38,303 bases of DNA, from positions 1-38,303 of the forward strand of contig NZ_AULZ01000032.1 of NCBI RefSeq assembly GCF_000422545.1, given 5' to 3'. Of the stretch, positions 8,228 through 16,943 are shown piece by piece; the first letter of the stretch is position 1; each line of letters begins with the position of its first letter. Source of the DNA: Desulfocurvibacter africanus subsp. africanus DSM 2603 (lineage in GTDB: Bacteria > Desulfobacterota > Desulfovibrionia > Desulfovibrionales > Desulfovibrionaceae). The translations under genes and the position numbers were made by a program. Below the pieces are notes generated by a model. That model did no database searches, had not been told where the DNA came from, and was given only the letters and a program-made list of their open reading frames with translations.

Positions 8228-9382
8228 TCAGGTCGTGGCGAGATCGCAGGCCGCATGGCGCGGCAGGCGCACCATAAAGATAGTGCCCCTATCGGGTTGC
8301 GAGATGAAGGAGACTTCGCCGCCCAGGTAGCGTTCGGCGAAGAGCTTCATGCTGAAGGTGCCCAGGCCCCGATCCTTGCCTTTGGTGGAGAAGGAACGTT
8401 TGAAGACCTGCAACTGCACGTCGGGAGGCATGACGCCCGGATTGCGCACGCTGAAAACCACGGCATCCTGATCAGCCTTGCAGGATATGCTCACGATCTC
8501 GCCGGGCGATGTGGCCTCCAAGGCGTTCTTGAGCATGTTGCCCAGAATGCGACACAGAAGGTTGTAGTCCGTGTGCAGGCTCAGGTCGCCCTCGGCAGGC
8601 TCGGCCCGGATGAGCTTGCCCGAGGCAGCTTCGTGCGAGGAGTATGTCGAAGCCATGACCTTAATGACATCATCGCCGTTGAGCTGGATGAAATGTGGGG
8701 TCAGCTCGTCGCTCTCGGCGGCCATAAGGTCCTTCTGGGAGATTATCTCCTCCACCAGGTACTTGAATTGGGTATGCGCAAGGTTCAGCTCCTCGCGCAT
8801 GGTTTCGGGCGCGTCCTCGGCCAGCAGGCCCAACAGACCGCGTAATCCGCCAGCATGATTTAGGATATCGTGAAAGAAGGTGCGTTCCAGGGCTCGCCGG
8901 CGCTTCTCATGGCTTACGTCGGTTACGCAAAAGACCGTGAACGACTCGCTGTCCAACGGAAATGGAGTGGCGCTGACCGACAGGTCCAAGGCCTCGATAC
9001 GGCCGTTCACCGAGCGCAGCAGGTGGCACTCCTGAATATCCCGATGGCCGTTCAAGCTGGATATGATGGCCTGCACAGCGCCGCATTTGGTGCAGAATTC
9101 GCTCGTGCCGCACCCGCCCGGCAACCTGTTCGCATGGATGCAACTCAGGATCTCGCCGGGCCGCTTGCCGAGAATGGCGTCCATGCTGTCCAGGTTCAGC
9201 ATCTGTAGCAGCGCCAGATTGCAATAGACCAGTTGGCGCTGGGCATTGAGCACCATAATTAACTGGGGCACTGCATCCACCAGCCGCGTGGTCTTGGATT
9301 GCTCCAGGGCTTCCCGCTGACGCAGGACGACACTCTGGGCAACCCTTTCCGCGGGGGCGAAAAAGGTAGTGAACCTGCTCAT
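8228..9382 (-). CDS. PAS-domain sensor histidine kinase with Cys cluster
   Basis: This 384-residue kinase has no membrane segments. A PAS-like domain spans about 35-155 and contains a four-Cys set C81, C91, C97, C100 (CIHANRLPGGCG, CTKCGA). A phosphoacceptor region has FFHDILNHAGG with H171. A HATPase domain shows the N box (NMLKNALEAT), a GLGTFSMKLFAERYLGG G box, and a final strand GTIFMVRLP. It is probably cytoplasmic, sensing redox or a metal through the cysteines (inference). I chose the ATG at 9382 because GAGG lies five bases upstream; an upstream in-frame ATG would add 29 residues. No response regulator is adjacent. It converges with the protease gene, 18 bp between stops. Confidence 0.88.
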   Translation of the reverse strand: MSRFTTFFAPAERVAQSVVLRQREALEQSKTTRLVDAVPQLIMVLNAQRQLVYCNLALLQMLNLDSMDAILGKRPGEILSCIHANRLPGGCGTSEFCTKCGAVQAIISSLNGHRDIQECHLLRSVNGRIEALDLSVSATPFPLDSESFTVFCVTDVSHEKRRRALERTFFHDILNHAGGLRGLLGLLAEDAPETMREELNLAHTQFKYLVEEIISQKDLMAAESDELTPHFIQLNGDDVIKVMASTYSSHEAASGKLIRAEPAEGDLSLHTDYNLLCRILGNMLKNALEATSPGEIVSISCKADQDAVVFSVRNPGVMPPDVQLQVFKRSFSTKGKDRGLGTFSMKLFAERYLGGEVSFISQPDRGTIFMVRLPRHAACDLATT

Positions 9383-9454
9383 GAAAACCTCAAGGAAATA
9401 TCGATGCGGATGGTAAAATGAAAGTCTTTCAGGAAAACGGATTCTTGGCAAGAC

Positions 9455-9477
9455 GGGCGCGGTCGGCAACCGCGCCC
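9455..9477 (-). terminator. Hairpin after the small coiled-coil gene
   Basis: A 9-bp GC-rich inverted repeat (9455-9463 with 9469-9477) with a five-base loop lies 14 bp beyond the stop of the gene at 9491-9901. The following T-run is poor, so it is a possible rather than certain terminator. Confidence 0.5.
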
Positions 9478-9490
9478 GCCTGAATAATTC

Positions 9491-9901
9491 CTACTGCTGC
9501 AATCCTTGGCGGACCTCGGCCAGGAGCCGCTTGACCCGCTCCAGGGTTTGGGCCTGCTGTCCGTCGCCGAGTTGCTCGGCCAGGCTGTCTAGACTCCCGC
9601 TCATCTCTGCCAGGGAATCAGCCTGGGCCTGGCGTCGAGCCTGCTCCGGGAGCTCCGCCAGTTGGTCCATGCGCATATCCACCTGACCCATCCTGTACTC
9701 CATGGAGGCGACCTTCTCCTGGACCTGAGAAAGGGCTTCCACGCGCTCGGACATGTTTGTCATCTTATTATAGATGCTGAAGAAAAAGACCACCAACAGG
9801 ACAAACGAGAGCGCAGCCACCAGCATGGCTATCTTGCTCAGGTCCCTTCCTCCTGTCTTGAGCTCCTCTGCTCCGGGATTCTGTTCGTAATTCTGGGCCA
9901 T
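9491..9901 (-). CDS. Small single-pass membrane protein with coiled coil
   Basis: I do not recognise a named family. The 136-residue product has a short polar N-terminus. One membrane helix lies at about 24-46 (IAMLVAALSFVLLVVFFFSIY). A long Glu/Gln/Met/Leu-rich region predicted to form a coiled coil runs to the C-terminus. It is probably anchored in the inner membrane with the coiled coil outside. I chose the ATG at 9901 because AGGAGGGG stands directly before it; an in-frame ATG at 9934 lacks such a site. Confidence 0.75.
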   Translation of the reverse strand: MAQNYEQNPGAEELKTGGRDLSKIAMLVAALSFVLLVVFFFSIYNKMTNMSERVEALSQVQEKVASMEYRMGQVDMRMDQLAELPEQARRQAQADSLAEMSGSLDSLAEQLGDGQQAQTLERVKRLLAEVRQGLQQ

Positions 9902-10143
9902 ATCCCCTCCTGAGAGTTTACACACAGTTTTCATTCGTCACACTTCCAGGCCAAGGGCTGGAATGATGCAACACCTTACGGAATGATGCGCAGTTTTGGC
10001 AACCGGCTTTGAATTATCGGCAGAATGCCCATTAGCAAACCAGCTGCAAATTATAACCTCCGCCTTGTTCCAATAACCAAGACACGTTATCAGTTAGGAA
10101 TACCGACCTAAGCCCAAAGGCTTGGGTCGCGCGGGGGGGAGAT

Positions 10144-11232
10144 ATGCGACAGGCGTTTTGGGCGATTGCTGCCGCCGTGACGATATGGGTTGTATCCGGA
10201 TTTGGAGTCGCGTCCCAGGCTCAGGAAGCGGACGGTCAGGACGAGTTCATCCGGGGCTACGCCTCGGCAGTGCTGGCAAGCGAATTCGAGCTGCCGCCCG
10301 AGTGCGTGCACGTCCGGCTGGCAGTAGTCCAACTGCTCTGCGAACCAGAAACCGATGTGCGGTTGCGCCGGATGCTGACTCGCCTGCAGTCCATCCCCGG
10401 CGTGCAAGGGGTGGTCGGTCCCACGGGCCAAGCCGCTACAGGCAAAGCAAGCGAGGAACCCGAGCGGATCGTCTTCCTGCCGGATGACATGCTGTTCAAG
10501 CCGCTTATCGCCGATCCGCGTTGGCCGCATTTCTCGGCTTCATACCAGCGCTATCTGGAGGATGAGGACTTGCGCCACGTGGGCTCGGCCACCTTCGGCG
10601 AGACTTTTCCCTTCGTCCGCTTCACTTGGGCGCCGCAGCATGCAATCGACGCCGGCCTGCAGGCTGCCGTTTTTTCGATTTTCGACCTGGCGTCCGAATC
10701 GAGCGATCTGGTCAACGCCGACTACTGGGTGGCCGCCACTACCGCGTTGAGGCTCAACGGATTCTCGGCCTTGGGCCGTCTGTATCATCAGAGTTCACAC
10801 CTGGGCGACGAATTCCTCCTGCGCAACGAGGTGGAGCGGGTCAACTTGAGCTACGAAGCCTTGGAGGCCATCCTGTCCCAAAATCTACCCTTTGGCTTGC
10901 GCGTGTACGGCGGCGGGGAGTTCCTCGTGCATCGTGAGCCGGAAGACCTGAAGCGCTGGGCGATGCAGGGAGGCCTGGAATTCCGCAGCCCCTGGACCAT
11001 GGCCAATGGAACGATGCGGCCCGTAGCCGGACTGGATCTGCAATCCAGCCAGGAAAACGGCTGGGGGCCGAATTTGTCCCTGCGGGCCGGCGTGCAGTTG
11101 GAGGATCAGGTCTTCGTCAGCCGCAAGCTGCAAATCCTACTGGAATACTTCGACGGCAACTCGCCCAATGGACAATTCTATGATCGGGACATCCAATACA
11201 TCGGCCTTGGTCTGCACTTGCAGTACGACTAA
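10144..11232 (+). CDS. DUF1207 family exported protein
   Basis: This 362-residue protein has a signal peptide (1 to about 26, ending SQA). The next 70 residues, which end in IPGVQGVV, resemble a BON-like alpha/beta fold. The DUF1207 region begins at FKPLIADPRWPHFSASYQRY and includes FPFVRF, LYHQSSHLGDEFL and the C-terminal beta-strands ending LGLHLQYD. DUF1207 proteins are of unknown function; the alternating strands and aromatic end suggest an outer-membrane or periplasmic beta structure (inference). The ATG follows a purine-rich GGGGGGAGAT. It stands alone on the plus strand. Confidence 0.85.
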   Translation: MRQAFWAIAAAVTIWVVSGFGVASQAQEADGQDEFIRGYASAVLASEFELPPECVHVRLAVVQLLCEPETDVRLRRMLTRLQSIPGVQGVVGPTGQAATGKASEEPERIVFLPDDMLFKPLIADPRWPHFSASYQRYLEDEDLRHVGSATFGETFPFVRFTWAPQHAIDAGLQAAVFSIFDLASESSDLVNADYWVAATTALRLNGFSALGRLYHQSSHLGDEFLLRNEVERVNLSYEALEAILSQNLPFGLRVYGGGEFLVHREPEDLKRWAMQGGLEFRSPWTMANGTMRPVAGLDLQSSQENGWGPNLSLRAGVQLEDQVFVSRKLQILLEYFDGNSPNGQFYDRDIQYIGLGLHLQYD

Positions 11233-11364
11233 GCAGTTGCGGACCATCCGCATGCCGGGCTTACGCGGACAAACCAAGAGCCAGGCATGGACCCGGCCCC
11301 GACCGGAGAGAAAGTGAGCAATGACGAGGCACTGCGGGATGCCCGAGGTGCATTATTTTCGGCT

Positions 11365-11655
11365 CTAAGCCTGCGCCCTGGCAAACCTGCCGGCAGCGAA
11401 AAGCCCGGTGCTCAGGCAGAGCACGGCCAATCCGGCCACGCGCGCGGGCTCCAGGAGCCCCAGGCCGGCGGGCAGCAGAATCAGTGGCAGCACGCCCGTG
11501 GCGAATTCATGCAGGCCGAGGCGGTTTCGCCTGGACTCTTCGCGCTCCGGATCGTCCTGACCCAACTGGGCCCAGAAACCCTGCGCGGTATTTCCCAAAA
11601 TGACCTCTAAGATGAAGTGAAGACCTATGACGGCGGCAAGGAGTATGAGTTCCAT
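11365..11655 (-). CDS. Small hypothetical membrane protein
   Basis: The 96-residue product starts MELILLAAVIGLHFILEVILG, a membrane helix. A charged loop (QDDPEREESRRNR) follows, then two more hydrophobic segments and a short Arg-containing tail: three likely membrane spans. No family is recognised. The ATG at 11655 has AGGAGGT six bases upstream, a strong site; an in-frame ATG 36 bases earlier does not. Confidence 0.75.
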   Translation of the reverse strand: MELILLAAVIGLHFILEVILGNTAQGFWAQLGQDDPEREESRRNRLGLHEFATGVLPLILLPAGLGLLEPARVAGLAVLCLSTGLFAAGRFARAQA

Positions 11656-11929
11656 GGTCGTACCTCCTGGCCTGCCTTTTTCAAGCTGCATGCCGTTAAA
11701 TATCCCTCAATAATTTAATGTATTACATTCTAGACACAGGGACAAATGTTTACAAAAAGGTAGACTACGTTCCTACCCCTACAAAAACGTAAGCCACACA
11801 AACAGCCCATCACCCCTCCGCTTGACAGACGTTTTGCAGGCCATGCCATTGGCTTTTCTCACCCCTTGCCAAGGTCATGCAGTCCTGCTATCTCACGCCG
11901 CCATCGAAAAACACACCCCAAAAGGCTTT

Positions 11930-12217
11930 ATGATGAACGGTGATCGAATGATCGCATTCGCCTTAAGACTTGTCCTAGCGACCATGCTTGGCCTGTGGTT
12001 TCTTTCCCATGCAAGTGTCCCGGCGTCCCGTACGCTGGTGGACATCTTTCTCATGCAGGTGGTCATCATAGGCTTCTTCTTCCTCGGCCTTGGACCCACG
12101 TTGCGCCTGGGCGCAAAGTTGCTCGAGCTGCTTTCCGGCATGCTCGGGATCAACAGCAAGTACGTACTCGATCCCTGGCGCGGCACACGCACGCGCTGCG
12201 GACGGCTCCCCGGCTAG
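11930..12217 (+). CDS. Hypothetical small membrane protein
   Basis: The 95-residue frame from MMNGDRM has two hydrophobic helices (FALRLVLATMLGLWFL; IFLMQVVIIGFFFLGLG) and a basic C-terminus. No family is recognised. AAAAGG lies four bases before the ATG. The frame stays open upstream to 11822 but without a better start. It is supported by the hydrophobic pattern only, so existence is moderately likely. Confidence 0.45.
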   Translation: MMNGDRMIAFALRLVLATMLGLWFLSHASVPASRTLVDIFLMQVVIIGFFFLGLGPTLRLGAKLLELLSGMLGINSKYVLDPWRGTRTRCGRLPG

Positions 12218-12442
12218 ACCACTCTTCCCGCGCGGGCCGCGCCGGCTATTGTCGACAGCCCGATTTCCTGCCAAACATTCCGCGAGCAAGAAATGTTGAA
12301 GGAGCACAGACTCTTTCAGCGCCGAGTTGGCGTGCGAACCGCGCCAGCTCGTCAACTTGCGAGCCGTTCAAAACTCGCGTGCCGGCGGGCCTTCCCAACT
12401 ACATTCGCCAGCGCCAGCCTGCCGCAGCCACCGGAGCCTGAC

Positions 12443-13240
12443 ATGGAACTGCCCATCTATCAGGTCGACGCTTTTACGGGAAAAGTCTTTGCCGGCAACC
12501 CGGCCGCGATCTGCCCACTCGATGAACCCCTCGATGCGCAGCTCATGCAGGCTATCGCCATGGAGAACAACCTCTCCGAAACAGCCTTCTTTTATCCCGA
12601 AGGTCAAAATTTTCGCCTGCGCTGGTTCACGCCCGTATCCGAAATAGACCTGTGCGGCCACGCCACCTTGGCCTCGGCCTGGGTGCTCTTCGAGGAGTTG
12701 GGCTACGACAGGCCCGAGATCCGCTTTGAAACCCAGAGCGGACCGCTCTTCGTCTCCCGCGACATCGAGGCCGGGCTGCTGCGCATGGACTTCCCGACCT
12801 GGACTCCCCAGCCGATCACGCCGCCCCGCGCCCTGCTGGACGGCTTGCGCGGCCCCGAGCCCTTGGAGGTGCTGGCCACCCGCGACTGGCTGGTGGTCTA
12901 CAAGAATGAGGAAGACGTGCTGCGGCTGAATCCGGACATGGAATCGCTCAAGGCCCTGGACAGGCTGGGAGTCATCATCACGGCCAAGGGCGGCCCGATA
13001 TCCAATGCGGATTTCGTGTCCCGCTTCTTCGTGCCCGGCGAGGGCATCCCCGAGGACCCCGTCACGGGCTCGGCCCATTCCACGCTCATCCCCTACTGGT
13101 CCCCGCGCCTGGGCAAGCAGGCCATGCGCGCCGTGCAGCTTTCCCAACGAAGGGGCGAGCTTTTCTGCGAGCACAATGGCGAGCGCGTGGCCATCTCCGG
13201 CCACGCCGTCCTGTACATGCGCGGCAGCATCTACGTGTAA
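12443..13240 (+). CDS. PhzF family isomerase/epimerase-like protein
   Basis: This 265-residue protein of the PhzF phenazine-biosynthesis/DAP-epimerase fold begins MELPIYQVDAFTGKVFAGNP. Family marks are NLSETAFF with the putative catalytic Glu46, the DLCGHATLASAWVLF segment and EDPVTGSAHSTLIPYW near the end. Length is typical. No other phenazine genes are nearby, so the substrate is unknown; most members of the family are not phenazine enzymes. I chose the ATG at 12443, where the conserved N-terminal strand begins; GGAGCC lies just upstream. A longer frame exists upstream but is not family-like. Confidence 0.9.
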   Translation: MELPIYQVDAFTGKVFAGNPAAICPLDEPLDAQLMQAIAMENNLSETAFFYPEGQNFRLRWFTPVSEIDLCGHATLASAWVLFEELGYDRPEIRFETQSGPLFVSRDIEAGLLRMDFPTWTPQPITPPRALLDGLRGPEPLEVLATRDWLVVYKNEEDVLRLNPDMESLKALDRLGVIITAKGGPISNADFVSRFFVPGEGIPEDPVTGSAHSTLIPYWSPRLGKQAMRAVQLSQRRGELFCEHNGERVAISGHAVLYMRGSIYV

Positions 13241-13310
13241 AGGCGATCTTTCACGCAACGTCGGCCCTAAGATGACCGGACACCGGCGCCTGTTTCCAAT
13301 CCAATTCATG

Positions 13311-13337
13311 CATGGAGAGGGCACCGCCCTCTCCATG
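13311..13337. terminator. Strong hairpin downstream of phzF-like gene
   Basis: A perfect 12-bp stem (13311-13322 with 13326-13337) with a three-base loop is followed by CCCCTCCCGCCAGGGG. It has no T-run. It resembles the paired-hairpin repeats at 15724, 17792 and 37651 and may act as a bidirectional or Rho-assisted transcript end between the convergent genes. Confidence 0.6.
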
Positions 13338-13481
13338 CCCCTCCCGCCAGGGGACCATACCCGGATAAAAATCCCTGGATCCGTGACTTTCGTCTGAATG
13401 CTCTCGAACTTGGTCAGGCGGCCAGCAGCAAGCGACTTTTGAAAGTACGCTCTCGCCCTCCCTCAGCCCAAGGCAGTCGCT

Positions 13482-13949
13482 TCACGTCTCATAAGGATTG
13501 ATCAACTGCACGGGCACGGGCGAAAGGCGGCTGACCCGCTCGGCCGTGTGGCCGGGGTGCAGGATTTCCTGCTGGCGGTTGCCGTGGCCATGGCCGTGGC
13601 TGGTCATGACCACGAGATCCACCTTGCATTCTTTGATGACCTTGAGGATCTCCTCGACCGCATCGCCCGAGGCGATGCGCGTGACGAGCTTAGGACAACC
13701 GCCGAGTCTGCTGGTGCACAGCTCGTCCAGCCGCGTGCGGGCCTGCTGCTGCTCCCACTCCTCGAACCGCTCGTACAGCTCCGGGTTGGGATAGTTGCCG
13801 TAAGCCGGGAAATAGTTCTTCAGGTCGATGCCTACGTAGAGCAGGATGACTTGCGCCCCGTGCTTGCTGGCCAAGTCACGCACATGATCGAGCGCCTTGA
13901 GGGAATTCTCGGAGAGATCGGTGGGCCAGAGTATGGTTTTCACGTCCAT
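13482..13949 (-). CDS. Universal stress protein (UspA family)
   Basis: A 155-residue single-domain USP begins VKTILWPTDLSENSLKALDH. It has the ATP-binding-type loop VVMTSHGHGHGNR followed by the ERVSRLSPVPVQLI end strand. The His-rich GHGHGHG replaces the usual GxxGxxxxxxG(S/T) spacing only partly, so nucleotide binding is uncertain. These are cytoplasmic proteins linked to stress survival. It appears monocistronic. Confidence 0.88.
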   Translation of the reverse strand: MDVKTILWPTDLSENSLKALDHVRDLASKHGAQVILLYVGIDLKNYFPAYGNYPNPELYERFEEWEQQQARTRLDELCTSRLGGCPKLVTRIASGDAVEEILKVIKECKVDLVVMTSHGHGHGNRQQEILHPGHTAERVSRLSPVPVQLINPYET

Positions 13950-14083
13950 GGTCAGCCTCCTGGGTGTCCTGGGAGAACGAGAGGGGAGCTAGAGCCAAGG
14001 CCCAACATAGCAGACGAGGCGCAGTGCGCAAGAATAAGCTTGCGCGGAGATTGAGAATGGCCTGTCGGACGGCACAGGCAGGC

Positions 14084-15382
14084 CTACCAGTCCACCTGGA
14101 AGCGCATCTGCACGATGTCGGCGCTCTCGCGGTCGTCGATGACAACGCCGTCCGAATCCCGGTCCGTGACCATGGCGTGCACGTAGTTGAGCATGACGCG
14201 CGTGTTGGGATTCAGGTACCAGTTGACGCCCGCGGTCACGTCCTGGAGCTGGCCGCCCCGGACATCCTGGCTGTTCAGATCCAGGGACGACCAGCGCGCG
14301 GCCAGTTCCCAGGCTCCCATCCCGCCTTGGGGACTGAAGTTATTGTTGGGTCTCACGCGAGAAAACACTCCGGATTTGTAGACCCGATGCTCGCCGGTCA
14401 GGAACCAGCTCACGAAGGCGTAGTAGCTCTGCAAGTACAGATCGTCGCCCGCGCCGTCGTCCCGGTGCACCCAGTTGCTCACGTACTCGGCCTGAAACGA
14501 GAGCGGACCAAGCACCAAGGCCGCCTCCAGGCCCGCGAGATCGCTGCCGTCGGCGTCCAGCGTGTCCGTGTCCACCAGCCGAGATGGCGCGAGGTGCGCC
14601 TCGGGCCTGGCCCTGTAGCGGATTTCATTATCCCCGGAAACGAATTGGTGGGCGTAGCTTGCGCCGACATGCGCGAGTCGCTCGCCGTCATCCTCCAGCC
14701 AGGGCAGGAAGGTCACGCGGCCTGCCGCAAACCAGTTGTCCTCGTTATCGTAGTCCGGCTCGCCCTCGGAAGTGGAGAACGCGCCGGCCTGCCAGGTCAG
14801 CCGCTCTCCCGCGCCGTTGAAGAGCGATGCGCCCATGCGCCGGCTCGGCGCCATCACATCGATGCCGATGGAACGCTCTATGAAGGTAATGTAGTTGGAG
14901 CTGGTCATGGCCTCCAACGAGAACGGCGCGAAGTACTGGCCCAGCATGACGTCGCCCAAGTCAGTGCCCGTGTGGTAGCCTACGTAGACGTCCTTGGGCT
15001 CCACCGCGCCGCCCTCCTCGAAGGCTGGGGCGAAGTCAATCTGGGCTTTGAAGAACACGTCCCGGTAGATGTCGCCCTGGAAGTTGAAGCGCATCCTGCG
15101 GAACTCCGTGCCGAAGCCTTCGATGGGCTCCTGCCCGCCTGCCTCCAGGGCCGAGTCCAGTCCGTCGCTTGCCGCGATGGCCGCCCAGTCGGCCTGGATG
15201 CGCCCGCCGATGCGCAGGCGGAAGTTCTTGTCCGCCGAGTCGAGCTTCAATCCCTCATCCCAGTAGAACCGCAAGTCCTCACCCTCGGCGCAGAAGGCGG
15301 GCGTATGAAACGTCAGCGACAGCACAAGCAAGGCCATCGATGCAACGCAACGGAGCGTAAGGCCTTTTTTCAGCCGAATCAT
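14084..15382 (-). CDS. Outer-membrane porin, OprO/OprP-like
   Basis: This 432-residue protein has a signal peptide (ending AFCA, about residue 31). The body is typical of phosphate-selective porins O/P: FRLRIGGRIQADWA, FRRMRFNFQGDIYRDVFFKAQIDFA, the LGQYFAPFSLE segment and a C-terminal strand NYVHAMVTD...VQMRFQVDW ending in an aromatic residue. It is predicted to be a trimeric beta barrel that passes anions; exact selectivity is not determinable. The ATG at 15382 has GGAG five bases upstream and gives a cleaner signal peptide than an ATG 24 bases earlier. Confidence 0.88.
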   Translation of the reverse strand: MIRLKKGLTLRCVASMALLVLSLTFHTPAFCAEGEDLRFYWDEGLKLDSADKNFRLRIGGRIQADWAAIAASDGLDSALEAGGQEPIEGFGTEFRRMRFNFQGDIYRDVFFKAQIDFAPAFEEGGAVEPKDVYVGYHTGTDLGDVMLGQYFAPFSLEAMTSSNYITFIERSIGIDVMAPSRRMGASLFNGAGERLTWQAGAFSTSEGEPDYDNEDNWFAAGRVTFLPWLEDDGERLAHVGASYAHQFVSGDNEIRYRARPEAHLAPSRLVDTDTLDADGSDLAGLEAALVLGPLSFQAEYVSNWVHRDDGAGDDLYLQSYYAFVSWFLTGEHRVYKSGVFSRVRPNNNFSPQGGMGAWELAARWSSLDLNSQDVRGGQLQDVTAGVNWYLNPNTRVMLNYVHAMVTDRDSDGVVIDDRESADIVQMRFQVDW

Positions 15383-15723
15383 AGCGACTCCAACCTCTTC
15401 TTTCATGCCAAAGCAAACGAATCAGCCTCCAGGTGTGTTCTGCACAGGGCAATATACGACAAGTCCTTTGAGATGCACATGGCGAAAGAAGGATAAGCGA
15501 GGAGAAGAGCATTATTTGCGACTTACGGCGTAGGGCTGCATCCCACAGTAAGACAAGAGAACGGAGAAGTGCCTTGCTCTCCCCGGACCCACCCATCAGG
15601 GCCCTATCCGGAGCAAAAGCCGCCCTGGAATCGCGCAGTTCATTAGCGGATCGCTATAAGGCGAGGCATAAGCAATGCGGACTGGTATCCGGCGGGCTTG
15701 GCAGAAAGGTAGTTGATACATGC
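15383..15723. other. Intergenic region upstream of porin
   Basis: No gene is recognised. It should carry the minus-strand porin promoter. The right side leads into the paired hairpin at 15724-15785 and the 123-bp repeat. Confidence 0.5.
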
Positions 15724-15785
15724 GGGTCCAGGGCGTGCTTACGCCCTGGTGAGGAGAGGTTCGGAGAGGGGTGACCCCCTCTCCG
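15724..15785. repeat. Paired-hairpin intergenic repeat (GGGTCCAGG family)
   Basis: It starts GGGTCCAGGG. It consists of a 9-bp stem (15728-15736 with 15741-15749) and, 12 bp on, a 10-bp stem (15762-15771 with 15776-15785). The same plan recurs at 37651-37709 and, in reverse, at 17792-17878. Confidence 0.8.
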
Positions 15786-15806
15786 ATTAGCGGTTCTCGA
15801 ACTGAA

Positions 15807-15929
15807 CAGATTGCTTTTAAGACGCCCGCTCCGGCGTTGACGGCGCAAGTGAATTGCGCCTACGCCTACGCGGCGGCAAGCCATGCCGACGCATAGCTTG
15901 CAGAGCATTTTCAAAAGCAAAATGCTCTA
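15807..15929 (-). repeat. 123-bp dispersed structured repeat, copy 2
   Basis: Inverted copy of 173-295, differing at one base. That base lies in the 11-bp stem and changes a C-G pair to a U-G wobble, so pairing is kept. The first three bases of the element (read on the minus strand) are TAG, which serve as the stop codon of the EamA gene. Confidence 0.92.
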
Positions 15930-16868
15930 ATCGGCCTTGCGCACTCCGCCCTGGCTCAACCACACGCCGGCCAGCACGCAGGCCGAGGCCAGAAGCTGGT
16001 ATGCATTAAGCGTTTCGCCGAGCAGGAGCCAGCCCAGGAACACCGCGGTCACGGGCACGAGGTTGATGAAGGCCGAGGCTTGGCTGGCGGGCAGGCGGCT
16101 CATGCCCCAGTTGTACAGCCCGAAAGCGCCCAGGGTCACGCAGGAGCCCAGGAAGGCCAGAGTCAGCAGCACTGGCCAGCCCTGCTCCAGCAACTCTGCC
16201 GAGAGCACCAGGGGCGCGCCGGGCAGAAAGAACAGGAAGCCGCACAGGGTCTGCACGGCCGTGAGCGTCCAGGACGACCAGCGTTCGCTCAGGCGTTTGA
16301 GCAGGAGCATGGAGGCCGCGGCGCAAACCATGGCGCACAGCTCCAGGGCATTGCCCAGCAGGGGGTTGGAGGCGCTCTCGCTGGGCGAGCCGGCCAGGGT
16401 CAGCCAGGCCACGCCGCCGATGGCCAGGGCCAAGCCGGCGGCCGTGGTGGCCGACAGTGCCTCGGCCAGGAAGATGCGCGCGCCCACGGCGACCAGCAGC
16501 GGCACCGAGGAGGAGATGACTCCGGCCTGAGCCGCCGATGTGAAGCGCAAAGCGTTGGCCTCGAACAGGAAATAGAGGCAGGGCATGCTAATGGCCATGG
16601 GCAGCAAAAGCCACCAGTCGCCCCTGCGATAAGCGCGCGGCTTGAGCCGGGGGGCGAAGGGAGCGATAATGGCCAGGGCGATGGCCATGCGCGCCCACAT
16701 GACAGCCCATGGTCCCAGGGCCTGCACCACGACCTTCATGGCCGGGTAGGAAGCGCCCCACAGCAGCACGGCCGCCAACAAGGCCAGCACGGGCAGGATG
16801 GGCTTGCGGGCGGAATCGTCTGTAAACGCCGCACCGGGGGCGGCGATCATATCCGCGGACGTCTTCAT
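15927..16868 (-). CDS. EamA/DMT family transporter
   Basis: This 313-residue membrane protein has ten hydrophobic segments in two EamA repeats; the first contains LLWGASYPAMKVVVQ and the second ends in GWLLLGETLNAYQLLASACVLAGVWL. Such proteins export amino acids or other metabolites. The ATG at 16868 has AGGAG seven bases upstream; an in-frame ATG at 16895 is less well placed. The stop codon lies within the adjoining 123-bp repeat. The AraC gene 75 bp upstream is on the same strand and may control it. Confidence 0.9.
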   Translation of the reverse strand: MKTSADMIAAPGAAFTDDSARKPILPVLALLAAVLLWGASYPAMKVVVQALGPWAVMWARMAIALAIIAPFAPRLKPRAYRRGDWWLLLPMAISMPCLYFLFEANALRFTSAAQAGVISSSVPLLVAVGARIFLAEALSATTAAGLALAIGGVAWLTLAGSPSESASNPLLGNALELCAMVCAAASMLLLKRLSERWSSWTLTAVQTLCGFLFFLPGAPLVLSAELLEQGWPVLLTLAFLGSCVTLGAFGLYNWGMSRLPASQASAFINLVPVTAVFLGWLLLGETLNAYQLLASACVLAGVWLSQGGVRKAD

Positions 16869-16943
16869 GTCGTTCTCCTTTATACGCAACGTCATGAGAT
16901 ATTCCTATCGCCGCAAGGGGTATTGCAGGAAATTGCCGTGCGG

